The notes below the pieces were generated by a model. That model was not told the DNA's origin and did no database searches. It saw only the letters and a list, made by a program, of their open reading frames with translations. This document shows positions 35,165 through 45,781 of a stretch of DNA of 64,000 nt, piece after piece (position 1 is the stretch's first letter; the number at the start of each line of letters is the position of its first letter). The translations under genes were made by a program, and so were the position numbers. The DNA comes from Rhodopseudomonas palustris. Lineage in GTDB: Bacteria; Pseudomonadota; Alphaproteobacteria; Rhizobiales; Xanthobacteraceae. The stretch spans positions 1,059,263 to 1,123,262 of the forward strand of contig NZ_QKQS01000023.1 in NCBI RefSeq assembly GCF_003226555.1, given 5' to 3'.

Positions 35165-35848
35165 TCAGATCGCGCTGGCGGCGATATTGACCATCAACGC
35201 CACCAAGGCTGTGTTGAACACGAATGACACCACCCCGTGCGCGGTCGCGGTGCGGCGGATGGTTCGGTCGGTGATGCCGACGTCCGACACCTGTGCGGTC
35301 ATGCCGATCACGAACGAGAAGTACACGAAGTCCCAATAGTCGGGTTCGGTGTGCTCGTCGCAGCCTGGAAACGCCAGCCCGCCCTCGCGGTCGCCGCGAT
35401 AATATTCGTGGGCGTAATGCAGCGCGAAGGTGGTGTGCACCGCCGCCCAAGACAGCGCAATGGTGAAGGTCGCCAGTGCCAGCTCGGTGGCGCCGCGATG
35501 CGAGTTGCCGAGTTCGGAGACGATCGCCGCGATGCTGGCGAACGCGCCGAACGCGGTCACCATCAGGATCAGGAAGCGGCCGTCGTCCTGCCACACCGCG
35601 TTGCGGCGGATATAGGCGACGCCGCAGCGCGCCATCATCGCATAGGCCAGAGTCAGATAAACGACGATCGAGACGTCCCAGCCGATCAGCGCCCGCGTCA
35701 CCGGTCGAAGTGAGTCCGGCAGCAGCAGCACCGCAGCGATGCCGATCGCGATCGCGGCGAACAGCCGGGGCCGCGAGTAGACCACTCGGACGACGCGCGG
35801 CAGCTTGCGAAACCGAAGCAGCCGCGCGTCGTCCGGATGGTGGGGCAT
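35165..35848 (-). CDS. DUF1345 family membrane protein
   Basis: A 227-residue membrane protein starting at MPHHPDDARLL. Five or so hydrophobic segments are seen (LFAAIAIGIAAVLLLP, VSIVVYLTLAYAMM, LILMVTAFGAFASIAAIV, TFALHYAHEYY, FVFNTALVALMVNIAA). The typical DUF1345 blocks GGLAFPG and EPDYWDFVYFSFVIGMTAQVSDV are present. The function of the family is unknown. It lies 7 bp downstream of the prenyl synthase gene, so it may be co-transcribed with it. It converges on papB. Confidence 0.88.
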   Translation of the reverse strand: MPHHPDDARLLRFRKLPRVVRVVYSRPRLFAAIAIGIAAVLLLPDSLRPVTRALIGWDVSIVVYLTLAYAMMARCGVAYIRRNAVWQDDGRFLILMVTAFGAFASIAAIVSELGNSHRGATELALATFTIALSWAAVHTTFALHYAHEYYRGDREGGLAFPGCDEHTEPDYWDFVYFSFVIGMTAQVSDVGITDRTIRRTATAHGVVSFVFNTALVALMVNIAASAI

Positions 35849-35855
35849 GCGCCGA

Positions 35856-36782
35856 TCAGTTCTTCCGCTCAGCGACGAAGCGGGCGGCGGCGCGCAGCAC
35901 ATCGCCGCGTTCGCCAAACGGCGCCAGCGCCTGGTCGGCGCGCGCGATCAGGTCTCGCAGCCGCTGCTTGGCGCCGTCGAGGCCGAGCTGGGTGACAAAG
36001 GTGGTCTTGCCGAGCGCGGCGTCGGCGCCGGCCGGCTTGCCGAGCGCGGCGGCGTCGCCTTCGACGTCGAGCAGATCGTCGGCGATCTGGAACGCCTCGC
36101 CGAGTGCGCGGCCGTAATCGTCGAGCGCCCGATATTGGTCCGCGTCGGCCTGGCCCAGGATCGCTCCGGCGACGCAGCCGTAGCGGAGCAGGGCGCCGGT
36201 CTTCATCTGCTGCAGCCGCGCGACGTCGACCGGCTCGCGGTCGCCGAATCGTCCTTCGCCGGCAAGATCCAGCATCTGGCCACCCACCATGCCGCCGAGC
36301 CCGGCGCAGCGCGCCAGCACGCGCGTCAGCAGCAGCCGAACCGTCGGATCCTGGTGCACCTCGTCGCGGGTGACGATGTCGAAGGCGAAGGTCAGCAGCG
36401 CGTCGCCGGCGAGGATCGCGGTGGCGTCGTCATAGGCCTTGTGCAGCGTCGGCCGGCCGCGGCGCAGGTCGCTGTTGTCCATCGCCGGCAGGTCGTCGTG
36501 GATCAGCGAGTAGCAGTGGATGCATTCGAGCGCGGCGCCGACCAACAGCGCGGCGGCGCGATCGATGCCGAACACCGCGGCGCTTTCGACCGCGAGAAAC
36601 GGCCGCAGCCGCTTGCCGCCGCCGAGCGTCGAGTAGCGGATCGCCTCCATCAGCCGGCGCGGCCGGGCGATCTCGTCGCTCATCAATTCGTCGGACAGCA
36701 GCCGGCCGAGCAGCGTTTCGGTGTCCTCCGCGGTGCTGTCGAGCCGCTTGGCGAAGTCGATCGTGGACGTGGCGGTGGCCAT
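35856..36782 (-). CDS. ispA: Short-chain polyprenyl diphosphate synthase (FPP/GGPP synthase)
   Basis: A 308-residue prenyl transferase; the start at MATATST is chosen because GGAG lies 9 bp upstream. The first Asp-rich motif is DDLPAMD in IHDDLPAMDNSDLRRGRP and the second is DDLLD in QIADDLLDVEGD, with GGGKRLRP near the N-terminus. The two-residue insert in the first motif is the bacterial IspA type, so farnesyl diphosphate is the likely main product. A crtE-like GGPP synthase cannot be excluded. It is divergent from mtgA. Confidence 0.88.
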   Translation of the reverse strand: MATATSTIDFAKRLDSTAEDTETLLGRLLSDELMSDEIARPRRLMEAIRYSTLGGGKRLRPFLAVESAAVFGIDRAAALLVGAALECIHCYSLIHDDLPAMDNSDLRRGRPTLHKAYDDATAILAGDALLTFAFDIVTRDEVHQDPTVRLLLTRVLARCAGLGGMVGGQMLDLAGEGRFGDREPVDVARLQQMKTGALLRYGCVAGAILGQADADQYRALDDYGRALGEAFQIADDLLDVEGDAAALGKPAGADAALGKTTFVTQLGLDGAKQRLRDLIARADQALAPFGERGDVLRAAARFVAERKN

Positions 36783-36882
36783 TCGGAAGTGCTCCAGATA
36801 AAATTCGGCCGGACCATTCATCATGGCACCGGCTTCGTCAATTCGGCGGTGGGCAAGGGCCAGGCCAACACCGGGAGCGATC

Positions 36883-37656
36883 GTGTCAGATCCCGTTGCG
36901 TTTGCGCCTCATCGGAAGCGCGTGGTTCGCATTGTCGTTATCGCCGTGCTTGCGCTGCTGGCCCTGCCTTACGTCCTGACGATTCTCTATGCGGGCGGCC
37001 AGCCGGCCTCGACCCTGATGGCGTGGCGCTGGCTCTCCGGTTCGTCGGTCAATCGGACCTGGATCGACATCGAGAAGATCTCGCCGGCTTTGCCGCGGAG
37101 CGTGGTGGCGGCCGAGGACGCCAAGTTTTGTAGCCATCACGGCATCGATTGGGATTCGGTTCGCGATGTGATCGACGACATGCAGGACGGCGAGGCCAGC
37201 CGGGGCGGCTCGACCATCACCCAGCAGGTCGCCAAGAACCTGTTCCTGTGGCCAGGGCGTAGCTTCATCCGCAAGGCACTGGAGGCGCCGCTGGCGCTGT
37301 GGATCGATCTGGTGCTGTCGAAGCAGCGGATTCTGGAGATCTATCTCAACATCGCCGAATGGGGCCCGGACGGCCAGTTCGGCGCGATGGCGGGAGCCGA
37401 TTATGCGTTCGGCCGCTCGGCGGCCCAATTGTCGGCCAAGGAAGCTGCGCTGATGGCGGCGGTTCTGCCGAATCCCCGCATTCGCAGTGCCAAGACTCCC
37501 GGGCGCGGGGTGCGGCGTCTCGCCGCCACTTACGTGGCCCGCGCCAGATCGGCCGAGCTGCGGCAGTGCTGGCGGGAAAATCCCGAGTCGTACGGCGGCT
37601 TGCGGCGCATTTTGCGTGCCGACCGCCCTAGCATTCCGGTCCGGCTTCCGTTATAA
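36883..37656 (+). CDS. mtgA: Monofunctional peptidoglycan glycosyltransferase
   Basis: A 257-residue protein from a GTG start with GGGAG just upstream. One N-terminal membrane anchor ([19 protein letters not shown]) is followed by a GT51 domain: [15 protein letters not shown] with the catalytic Glu, [21 protein letters not shown], the second Glu in [10 protein letters not shown], and [18 protein letters not shown]. No transpeptidase domain is present. It polymerises lipid II into glycan strands at the periplasmic face. Confidence 0.95.
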   Translation: MSDPVAFAPHRKRVVRIVVIAVLALLALPYVLTILYAGGQPASTLMAWRWLSGSSVNRTWIDIEKISPALPRSVVAAEDAKFCSHHGIDWDSVRDVIDDMQDGEASRGGSTITQQVAKNLFLWPGRSFIRKALEAPLALWIDLVLSKQRILEIYLNIAEWGPDGQFGAMAGADYAFGRSAAQLSAKEAALMAAVLPNPRIRSAKTPGRGVRRLAATYVARARSAELRQCWRENPESYGGLRRILRADRPSIPVRLPL

Positions 37657-37749
37657 GCCCGGCCTTACGCATTTCGCCTGCGCGCAAGCGGGCAGTCCCA
37701 CTGTGGACGCCGAGATTTCGCCAGGGAACCTCCGTTAAGGATTACCGAT

Positions 37750-37932
37750 ATGGCCGTTCCGAGAAGAAAAACTTCGCCCTCGCGGCGTGGCATGCGCCGG
37801 TCCGCGGACGCGATCAAGCGCCCGACCTATGTCGAGGACAAGGATTCCGGCGAACTGCGTCGCCCGCACCATCTCGATCTCAAGACCGGGATGTACAAGG
37901 GCCGCCAGGTTCTGAAGAAGAAGGATTCCTGA
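37750..37932 (+). CDS. rpmF: 50S ribosomal protein L32
   Basis: A 60-residue basic protein ([20 protein letters not shown], ending KKKDS), full length for L32. A TTAAGGAT ribosome-binding site lies just upstream. The alphaproteobacterial form lacks the Zn-binding cysteines of some other L32 proteins, as here. It follows mtgA by 93 bp, as in relatives. Confidence 0.97.
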   Translation: MAVPRRKTSPSRRGMRRSADAIKRPTYVEDKDSGELRRPHHLDLKTGMYKGRQVLKKKDS

Positions 37933-37952
37933 GCTCTTTGCTCAGACCCGGT

Positions 37953-37983
37953 CGGCGCGGCATGACTGTCGCGCCGAACCTTT
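37953..37983 (+). terminator. Possible terminator after rpmF
   Basis: CGGCGCG (37953-37959) and CGCGCCG (37970-37976) pair, with flanking GGT/ACC extending the stem around a bulge. Only CCTTTAGG follows, so the T-tract is poor. Confidence 0.4.
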
Positions 37984-38143
37984 AGGGTGGACGCGATCGC
38001 TCAGTCGCATCTGTGCGGCAGCCTCAGCGAATGCGATCCGACCGATGCCTGAATTCGTGCCAAGTGTTGCGTTAATGCGTTGACGTCCGCGTCCGGACGA
38101 ACGCCCGCTCGCGTCTGGTTGTCGTGAACCACAGGCTTCGCCG

Positions 38144-38773
38144 ATGTCGATTATCGGTTTTCCGCTGCTGCTGATTCCAGTCGCGATCTGCAACATCATC
38201 GTGTTCTTGATGCCGGGGCTGAGTTTCGACGCCCCGCTTTGGAATCTCACGCTGCCGTCACAAGCCGTGTGGTCGATTCGGCTCGGCGATGTGCTGGTCG
38301 CCCTCGGCGTGCTGTTGCTGCTGCCTGAAGTCATGAAGGCGGCGCGGCCGGGAGCGAAATATCTCACCGACCATCTGCTGTCGTTGTTGGTGCTCGGCGG
38401 CGTCGCGGCTGAATTCGTGATGCTGCCGCAGTTCGCCCATCCGACGGTGTTTCTGCTGGCGATGCTGGCTCTGGTCGATTTCCTCAGCGGCATTGCGCTG
38501 CGCAGCCGGCATAAGCGGGACGCCCGCGCGGTGCGTTCGGCCGCCGCCAAATCATCTGCCAAGATCACTGAAGACGAGCCGGCTCAGCCGGCGTCTGTCG
38601 CCGCGCCGGCACCCGTGGTGTCGCCGATCGAGCTGGCGCCGCAGACCACCGAGCCGACCTCCGCGTCCGCAGCTTCTGCTGCGTCGATTGCCGAAGCGGT
38701 GCTGCTCGATCGTCCGGAGCCGGTGAAGGCTGCCGAGTCGGCGAAGGAAGACGAGAAGTCGCCCGCGCGGTAA
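38144..38773 (+). CDS. Uncharacterised membrane protein with Ala/Pro/Glu-rich tail
   Basis: A 209-residue protein, not assigned to a named family. Residues about 1-120 hold four hydrophobic segments (GFPLLLIPVAICNIIVFLMP, LGDVLVALGVLLLLPEV, LLSLLVLGGVAAEFVMLP, VFLLAMLALVDFLSGIAL). The remaining 90 are low-complexity Ala/Ser/Pro/Glu and probably lie in the cytoplasm. Codon use is like its neighbours. The start ATG follows a clear intergenic gap after rpmF. Confidence 0.7.
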   Translation: MSIIGFPLLLIPVAICNIIVFLMPGLSFDAPLWNLTLPSQAVWSIRLGDVLVALGVLLLLPEVMKAARPGAKYLTDHLLSLLVLGGVAAEFVMLPQFAHPTVFLLAMLALVDFLSGIALRSRHKRDARAVRSAAAKSSAKITEDEPAQPASVAAPAPVVSPIELAPQTTEPTSASAASAASIAEAVLLDRPEPVKAAESAKEDEKSPAR

Positions 38774-38783
38774 GGCGCAGCGG

Positions 38784-39098
38784 TCAGGATGTTCGCTGGG
38801 TCCGGAAGCCGGTCGGCGGTGCCGTGAAGGCGTGGCCGGTGGTCGAGCGATACGCCGCATTGGCCTGCCCAGGCTCGGCCCGATTGCAGTCGCGGGTCTG
38901 CGGATAGCCGCCGTCGATCGCCATCAATTGCGCCACGAAGTTGGACGACGGCCGGACCAGGCGGTCGGTGTAGCGGGTCCGCATCGGGGGCGGCGTCATC
39001 GGGACCGGCAGGGGCTCGATCAATTCGGCCTCAGCGCAGTCCGGCTCCACCGAGGCGCTGTGGACGTCGCTCCCGTCGTCGATCCAGACCTTCGCCAT
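38784..39098 (-). CDS. Hypothetical protein, 104 residues
   Basis: A small frame, MAKVWIDDGSDVHSASVEPD, with a Pro-rich middle (EPLPVPMTPPPMRTRYTDRLVRP) and no recognised domain, signal or membrane segment. It starts from an ATG and is the longest minus-strand frame between two plus-strand genes. It could be a real orphan gene or a chance frame. Support is weak to moderate. Confidence 0.45.
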   Translation of the reverse strand: MAKVWIDDGSDVHSASVEPDCAEAELIEPLPVPMTPPPMRTRYTDRLVRPSSNFVAQLMAIDGGYPQTRDCNRAEPGQANAAYRSTTGHAFTAPPTGFRTQRTS

Positions 39099-39335
39099 GT
39101 CGCACCCGCGTTCACTTGTCTCGTTTCGGGACGGGTCGCCCTGTCCTGATAGCGTTGTCGCAAGTCGTATGCCGGAGCCCCGACCTCGTAGTATGCCGAG
39201 GTTCGCGCTTCCGTTCCTGCCCCGGAATCCGAATTGGTTTCCAATTTCTTTATATTATCGATCTAGCGTTGGGATATTCGGCCGCCCTATCCTGCACAGG
39301 AGAATCACCTGACAGCGTCCCGAAACGAGGCAGTC

Positions 39336-41069
39336 GTGTCGCCCGCAGCTCCTGCGCCCCGCTCATCGACCGCGCAGACCTCGGCCGCGTCGGATCTGTC
39401 GCTGCTGTCGCTGCTCGGCCAAGCCGCCTTCGTGTGGGATCTCGGGTCGGACGCGCTGAGCTGGACCGGCCAGGTCGCCGAGCTGTTTCAGGATATTCCG
39501 GCCGAATCGCTGGCCGCCGGCGCGAGCTTTGCGGCGATGCTGGAGCCGTCCCGCACCATCCGCTCCGACGCCTTGCTCAACGGCGCCGCAGCGGTCGGCC
39601 CTGGCTGTGTGCCGTACCGGATCGAATACGGCATCCGGGCCTCGACCTCGGCCCCGGTGAGCTGGATCGAGGAGACCGGCGTCTGGTTCGCCGGGCCTGA
39701 CGGCCGGCCGGCGCGGGTCGAAGGCATCGTCCGTATCAACAACGAACGCCACGCCCGCGACGAACAGCTGCTCAAGCTGTCGCAGCACGATCCGCTGACC
39801 GGAGAACTCAACCGCACTCATTTGATCGCCGCGCTGGCCGAAGCGATCGAGGAAGCCTCGCGCTTCCGCACCAATTTGTCGTTCATGCTGGTCGGCCTCG
39901 ATCATCTGGCGCGCGTCAACGACTCGTTCGGCTTCGACGTCGCCGACGAAGTGATTTCGACCATCGCCGGCCGGATCCGCAGCCGCCTGCGCGCTGGCGA
40001 TCAGCTCGGACGATTCTCCGGCAACAAATTCGGACTGGTGCTGAAGAACTGCACGGTCGACGATGCCCAGATCGCGGCCGAACGTTTCCTCGCCGCGGTA
40101 CGTGACGAAATCGTGCCGACCAAGTCCGGCCCGGTCTCGATCACCGCGTCGATCGGCGCGGTGAGTGCGCCGCGTCACGCTCGCTCGGCCGATGAAGCCG
40201 TCAATCGCGCCCAGGAGGCGCTGGCTGCCGCCAAACATCGGCGCAGCGGCTCGTTCTCGATGTGGCGACCGAATGTCGAGCGCGACACCCAGCGCCGGGT
40301 CAACATCCGCGTCACCGACGAGATCGTCACCGCGCTCAACGAACGCCGCATCGTGCTGGCCTACGAGCCGGTGGTCGACGCAGCCTCGCGTGTCCCGGCT
40401 TTCCACGAATGCCTGGTGCGGATGAAGACCGACGACGGCCAGGTGCTGCTGGCGCCCGACATCGTGCCGGTGGCCGAGCGGCTCGGGTTGATCCGGCTGG
40501 TCGATCACCGCGTGCTCGAACTGGTGGTGGCCGAACTCGCCGCGGCGCCGGACGTCACGCTCAGCCTCAACATCTCGCCCGACACCACCATCGATGCCGA
40601 TTGGTGGGCCGGAATCGAATCGTTGATGCTGGCGCATCCCGGCATTGCCGAGCGGCTGATCGTCGAGATCACCGAGACGGTGGCGATCCCCGATCTCGAC
40701 GAGGTGCGCGGCTTCGTCAACCGGCTGAAGACGCTCGGCGCCAAGATCGCGATCGACGATTTCGGCGCCGGCTACACCTCGTTCCGCAATTTGCGCGCCC
40801 TCGGCGTCGATATCGTGAAAGTCGACGGCGCCTTCGTACAGAACATCGTTCGGTCGGCCGACGACCGCGCCTTCGTGCAGACGCTGATCGACCTGGCTCG
40901 CCGGCTCGGGATTAAGACCGTGGCCGAATGGGTGCAGGACGAAGAATCCGCGCAGCTGTTGCGCGATTGGGGCTGTGACTACATCCAGGGACGGTTGATC
41001 GGCCTTGCGTCACAACAACGGCCATGGCCGGTCGCAACAACCGCCGCATCGGGCAAGGCCGTCAATTAG
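39336..41069 (+). CDS. Composite GGDEF/EAL protein with both motifs degenerate
   Basis: A 577-residue protein from a GTG start. A PAS-like N-terminus (to about residue 145; FVWDLGSDALSWTGQVAELF) is followed by a GGDEF-like domain (about 150-305) whose signature reads SGNKF (~228-232), and an EAL-like domain (about 325-570). The EAL signature reads ECL in FHECLVRMK (~358-360). Other EAL-site segments remain (LSLNISPDT, VEITETVAI, IDDFGAGYTSF, IVKVDGAFV), but the usual AEGVE is AEWVQ. It may be a c-di-GMP-binding effector or a weak phosphodiesterase rather than a cyclase. It is soluble, with no membrane segment seen. Confidence 0.85.
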   Translation: MSPAAPAPRSSTAQTSAASDLSLLSLLGQAAFVWDLGSDALSWTGQVAELFQDIPAESLAAGASFAAMLEPSRTIRSDALLNGAAAVGPGCVPYRIEYGIRASTSAPVSWIEETGVWFAGPDGRPARVEGIVRINNERHARDEQLLKLSQHDPLTGELNRTHLIAALAEAIEEASRFRTNLSFMLVGLDHLARVNDSFGFDVADEVISTIAGRIRSRLRAGDQLGRFSGNKFGLVLKNCTVDDAQIAAERFLAAVRDEIVPTKSGPVSITASIGAVSAPRHARSADEAVNRAQEALAAAKHRRSGSFSMWRPNVERDTQRRVNIRVTDEIVTALNERRIVLAYEPVVDAASRVPAFHECLVRMKTDDGQVLLAPDIVPVAERLGLIRLVDHRVLELVVAELAAAPDVTLSLNISPDTTIDADWWAGIESLMLAHPGIAERLIVEITETVAIPDLDEVRGFVNRLKTLGAKIAIDDFGAGYTSFRNLRALGVDIVKVDGAFVQNIVRSADDRAFVQTLIDLARRLGIKTVAEWVQDEESAQLLRDWGCDYIQGRLIGLASQQRPWPVATTAASGKAVN

Positions 41070-41197
41070 CGCATTCGCGAGCAATTGCGGCGTCGGTCCG
41101 CAAGAACAAATTGCGCGCCGACATCGCAGATCTCGATTCGCTGTCCACGTCCGATCCTGATCGATCAGAACCGGACGTGGACGAAAGCCGATCCGGA

Positions 41198-41788
41198 CTA
41201 CTCGTCCTTCTTGGGCTGTTCGAGCGACATCCGCTCCAGCCGCTCCTGCATTTCCTTCATCTGCCGCCGCAGATCTTCGATGCTGTCGGACCCGCCAGCC
41301 GCTTCGGCCGGGACTTCATCGGCTGATTCGGTGTTGGGCTTGCGTGGCACGAACATCGAGAAAGTCTGCTGGAAGAGCTCCATGTTGCGACGGACGGTCT
41401 CTTCCAGCGGCGCGAACGGCGTCATGCTGAAGGTCGATGCCATCTGCTTGCGGAATTTTTCCTGCTCCCGCGTCAGCGAATCGATCGACTGCTCCAGATA
41501 CTTCGGCACCACCATCTGCATGCTGTCGCCGTAGAATCGGATGAGTTGCCGAAGGAAGGTGGTCGGCAGAAGATTCTGCCCGGCCTTGTTCTCTTGCTCG
41601 AAGATGATCTGCGCGAGCACGCTGCGGGTGATGTCGTCGCCGGTCTTGGCGTCGTAGACGAGGAAGTCCTCGCCGTCCTTCACCATCGAGGCGAGATCTT
41701 CGAGCGTCACGTAAGTACTGGTGCCGGTGTTGTAGAGTCGCCGGTTCGCGTATTTTTTGATCGTGGTCGGTTGGTCTGATTTCGCCAT
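41198..41788 (-). CDS. phaR: Polyhydroxyalkanoate synthesis repressor PhaR
   Basis: A 196-residue regulator starting at MAKSDQPTTIKKYANRRLYNT, the near-invariant N-terminus of PhaR (PHB/PHA accumulation regulator DNA-binding domain). The central part has TRSVLAQIIFEQENKAGQ and FYGDSMQMVVPKYLEQSI. The C-terminus is a coiled coil (DLRRQMKEMQERLERM). PhaR senses PHB and represses phasin and biosynthesis genes. It is divergent from phaA, which is probably one of its targets. Confidence 0.95.
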   Translation of the reverse strand: MAKSDQPTTIKKYANRRLYNTGTSTYVTLEDLASMVKDGEDFLVYDAKTGDDITRSVLAQIIFEQENKAGQNLLPTTFLRQLIRFYGDSMQMVVPKYLEQSIDSLTREQEKFRKQMASTFSMTPFAPLEETVRRNMELFQQTFSMFVPRKPNTESADEVPAEAAGGSDSIEDLRRQMKEMQERLERMSLEQPKKDE

Positions 41789-41846
41789 GTCACCCACACA
41801 CACGGAGGATAAGGAACCCGCCGCCTCCCGACAGCAGGCTGAGACG

Positions 41847-43248
<1,402 letters not shown>

Positions 43249-43313
43249 TCGACGCGTGCCGCGAAAGTCGCGGTACACCGACTGATCAGTTGCAGTGCAA
43301 GAACGATTGTTCA

Positions 43314-43341
43314 AACGCCCGGCAGATTGCCGGGCGTTTTT
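43314..43341 (+). terminator. Strong intrinsic terminator between phaA and phaB
   Basis: AACGCCCGGCA (43314-43324) and TGCCGGGCGTT (43328-43338) form a perfect 11-bp stem with a three-base loop, ending in a TTTTT run. It lies 66 bp after the phaA stop and 88 bp before phaB. Confidence 0.92.
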
Positions 43342-43428
43342 GCTTGATGTTCACGAGCGAGCATCCTTTTATTCGAAAAGACACAATCGCGTTCTAGACA
43401 AAAAAGGAATTGCGGGAGGAGCTTTGCA

Positions 43429-44154
43429 ATGACGCGGGTGGCGTTGGTGACTGGGGGAACGCGCGGTATCGGTGCAGCAATCAGTAAGGCGTTGAAAGCG
43501 GCAGGCTACAAAGTCGCAGCGTCTTATGCGGGCAACGATTCGGCAGCGGAAAAATTCAAGAGCGAGACGGGTATTCCGGTATTTAAATGGGACGTGAGTT
43601 CGTTCGATGCCTGTGCCGAGGGCGTCAAGAAAGTCGAGGCCGAGCTCGGACCGGTCGACATTCTCATCAACAACGCCGGTATCACGCGCGACGGCGCCTT
43701 TCACAAGATGACGCTCGAGCAATGGAACGCGGTGATCAATACCAATCTCGGCTCGTTGTTCAACATGACGCGGCAAGTGATCGAGGGCATGCGTACGCGC
43801 AAGTTCGGCCGTGTCATCAACATCTCGTCGATCAACGGCCAGAAGGGGCAGTTCGGTCAGGTGAACTATTCGGCCGCCAAGGCGGGCGACATCGGCTTCA
43901 CCAAGGCGCTGGCGCTGGAGAATGCGCGTGGCGGCATTACGGTCAACGTCATCTGTCCCGGCTATATCAACACCGAGATGGTGCAGGCGGTGCCGAAGGA
44001 TGTGCTCGACAAGGCGATCCTGCCGTTGATCCCTTGCAACCGGCTCGGCGAGGCCGAGGAGATCGCGCGTGCCGTGCTGTTCCTCGCCGGCGACGATGCC
44101 GGCTACATCACCGGCTCGACCCTGACCATCAACGGCGGCCAATACATGGTGTGA
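43429..44154 (+). CDS. phaB: Acetoacetyl-CoA reductase
   Basis: A 241-residue short-chain dehydrogenase that reduces acetoacetyl-CoA to (R)-3-hydroxybutyryl-CoA with NADPH. The cofactor loop is TGGTRGIGAA (residues 8-17). NNAGITRD and the catalytic Ser-Tyr-Lys in ISSINGQKGQFGQ and NYSAAKAG are present. VICPGYINTEMVQAVP is typical of PhaB. A GGGAGGAG ribosome-binding site precedes the ATG. A PHB synthase (phaC) is not in the window. Confidence 0.95.
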   Translation: MTRVALVTGGTRGIGAAISKALKAAGYKVAASYAGNDSAAEKFKSETGIPVFKWDVSSFDACAEGVKKVEAELGPVDILINNAGITRDGAFHKMTLEQWNAVINTNLGSLFNMTRQVIEGMRTRKFGRVINISSINGQKGQFGQVNYSAAKAGDIGFTKALALENARGGITVNVICPGYINTEMVQAVPKDVLDKAILPLIPCNRLGEAEEIARAVLFLAGDDAGYITGSTLTINGGQYMV

Positions 44155-44230
44155 GGCACAGCGGCTATTCTGTTGTCCTCGCACGACGCGTATTGCGCGT
44201 CGCTGCGAGGCGCAGCGGGCGGGTGCAGCC

Positions 44231-45097
44231 ATGACGCCGCGCATTGCGACGCTGATCGGGCTGTCGGCGATCCTGATGTGGTCGCTGCTCGCGGTGATGA
44301 CGGTTGCGACCGGCACCATTCCGCCGTTCCAGCTCGCCGCCATGACATTTGCGATCGGTGCGATTGCGGCGGCGTTCGGGTGGGTCGTCAGGCCCAGTGC
44401 CATGCAGGCGTTACGACAGCCGCCGCTGGTCTGGGCGATCGGCGTCGGCGGACTGTTCGGCTATCACGCGCTGTATTTCCTGGCGCTGCGGCTGGCGCCG
44501 CCGGCCGAGGCCGGGCTGTTGAATTATCTGTGGCCGCTGCTGATCGTGCTGTTCTCGTCGCTGCTGCCGGGCGAGCGATTGAAATCGCATCATCTGGTCG
44601 GTGCGTTGCTCGGGCTGGCCGGTACGGTGCTGTTGTTCACCGGCAATGGTGCGGCGATCGAACGAGCCTATTTGCCTGGGCTTGCTGCAGCCTTCGTGGC
44701 GGCATTCGTGTGGGCGAGCTATTCGGTGCTGTCGCGGCGACTGAGCGCGGTGCCGACCGACGCGGTCGCCGGCTTCTGCTTCGTCACTGCGCTGCTGGCG
44801 GCGCTGGTGCATGCCCTGATCGAAACCACGATGTGGCCGGACACTCTGCTGCAATGGAGCGCGATCGTCGCACTCGGCATCGGCCCGATAGGCGCCGCCT
44901 TCTATGCCTGGGATATCGGGATGAAGCGCGGCGACATCCGCGTGCTCGGCGCCGCGTCCTACGCCACGCCGCTGTTGTCGACGGCGTTCCTGATCGTCGC
45001 AGGTTACGCCCGGCCGACCGCAGCGCTTGCTCTGGCGGCGGTGCTGATCGCCGGTGGCGGATTGCTGGCCGCCAAGGACATGCTGAAGCGAAGTTGA
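44231..45097 (+). CDS. EamA/DMT-family exporter (YddG-like)
   Basis: A 288-residue membrane protein with ten hydrophobic segments. SAILMWSLLAVMTVATGTIPPFQ at the start and PAEAGLLNYLWPLLIVLFSSLLPGE resemble the aromatic amino acid exporter YddG. The second EamA repeat has WASYSVLSRRLSAVPTDAV. Substrate assignment is by resemblance only. Single gene after phaB. Confidence 0.82.
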   Translation: MTPRIATLIGLSAILMWSLLAVMTVATGTIPPFQLAAMTFAIGAIAAAFGWVVRPSAMQALRQPPLVWAIGVGGLFGYHALYFLALRLAPPAEAGLLNYLWPLLIVLFSSLLPGERLKSHHLVGALLGLAGTVLLFTGNGAAIERAYLPGLAAAFVAAFVWASYSVLSRRLSAVPTDAVAGFCFVTALLAALVHALIETTMWPDTLLQWSAIVALGIGPIGAAFYAWDIGMKRGDIRVLGAASYATPLLSTAFLIVAGYARPTAALALAAVLIAGGGLLAAKDMLKRS

Positions 45098-45129
45098 CGC
45101 CGCGCCTCGTCCGTTGCCGGAAGCGTGGC

Positions 45130-45651
45130 TTATTGCTCGAGCACCATACGGCCGTCGGCGTAAGCGAAACGCTTCAGCTTCGACAAATACGACAGGCCGA
45201 GCAGGTTTTCCGACAGCGCGTCGTCGGGAAGCACCAGGGCATCGACGTCACGGACGATCAGGCCGCCGACGTCCAGCATGGCGATGCGGGCTCGCGCGGC
45301 TTTGACCTGGCCGTTCGCCGTCGAAACCTTGGTGGTGTAGTCGCCGCGCGACGGCCGCAGGCCGAACTGCGCCGCCGAGCTTTCGTTGAGAGCGACCACC
45401 GAGGCGCCGGTGTCCACCATGAACGATAGCCGCTGCCCGTCGATCCGCCCGTCGGTGCGGAAGTGGCCGCGCGGGTCGCGGGCGATGTTGACGCTGCGGC
45501 CATAGCTTTCGGAGGCGGCTGCCGCCATCGCGATGGTGCTGGGGGGTGCCGCGTGAGCCTGCGCCGGAGCCGGCGTGATCCGGTCGGCGATTTGGGCCAT
45601 CGCGGTGCCGAGTACCACCAGAGCCGCGGCGAAGATCAGGATGCTACGCAT
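45130..45651 (-). CDS. Retropepsin-like clan AA aspartic protease (TIGR02281-type), membrane-anchored
   Basis: A 173-residue protein. An N-terminal hydrophobic signal or anchor (MRSILIFAAALVVLGTAM) precedes a single retropepsin-like domain: GHFRTDGRIDGQRLSFMVD with the catalytic aspartate in MVDTGASVVAL, and a second hallmark LLGLSYLSKLKRF. Such proteins act as homodimers. The physiological substrate is unknown. The active site should face the periplasm. Confidence 0.85.
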   Translation of the reverse strand: MRSILIFAAALVVLGTAMAQIADRITPAPAQAHAAPPSTIAMAAAASESYGRSVNIARDPRGHFRTDGRIDGQRLSFMVDTGASVVALNESSAAQFGLRPSRGDYTTKVSTANGQVKAARARIAMLDVGGLIVRDVDALVLPDDALSENLLGLSYLSKLKRFAYADGRMVLEQ

Positions 45652-45781
45652 AACGCCTACTCACACATTCAATCGCCGCGCCGATTGGACCACGCGCGGA
45701 TGCCCCGCGCGACCACGGCGCCCAGTGCATCCGGTCGTTTTTAGCGAAAACGGTGAGCGAAAGATTAATGCGAGCGCCGGC

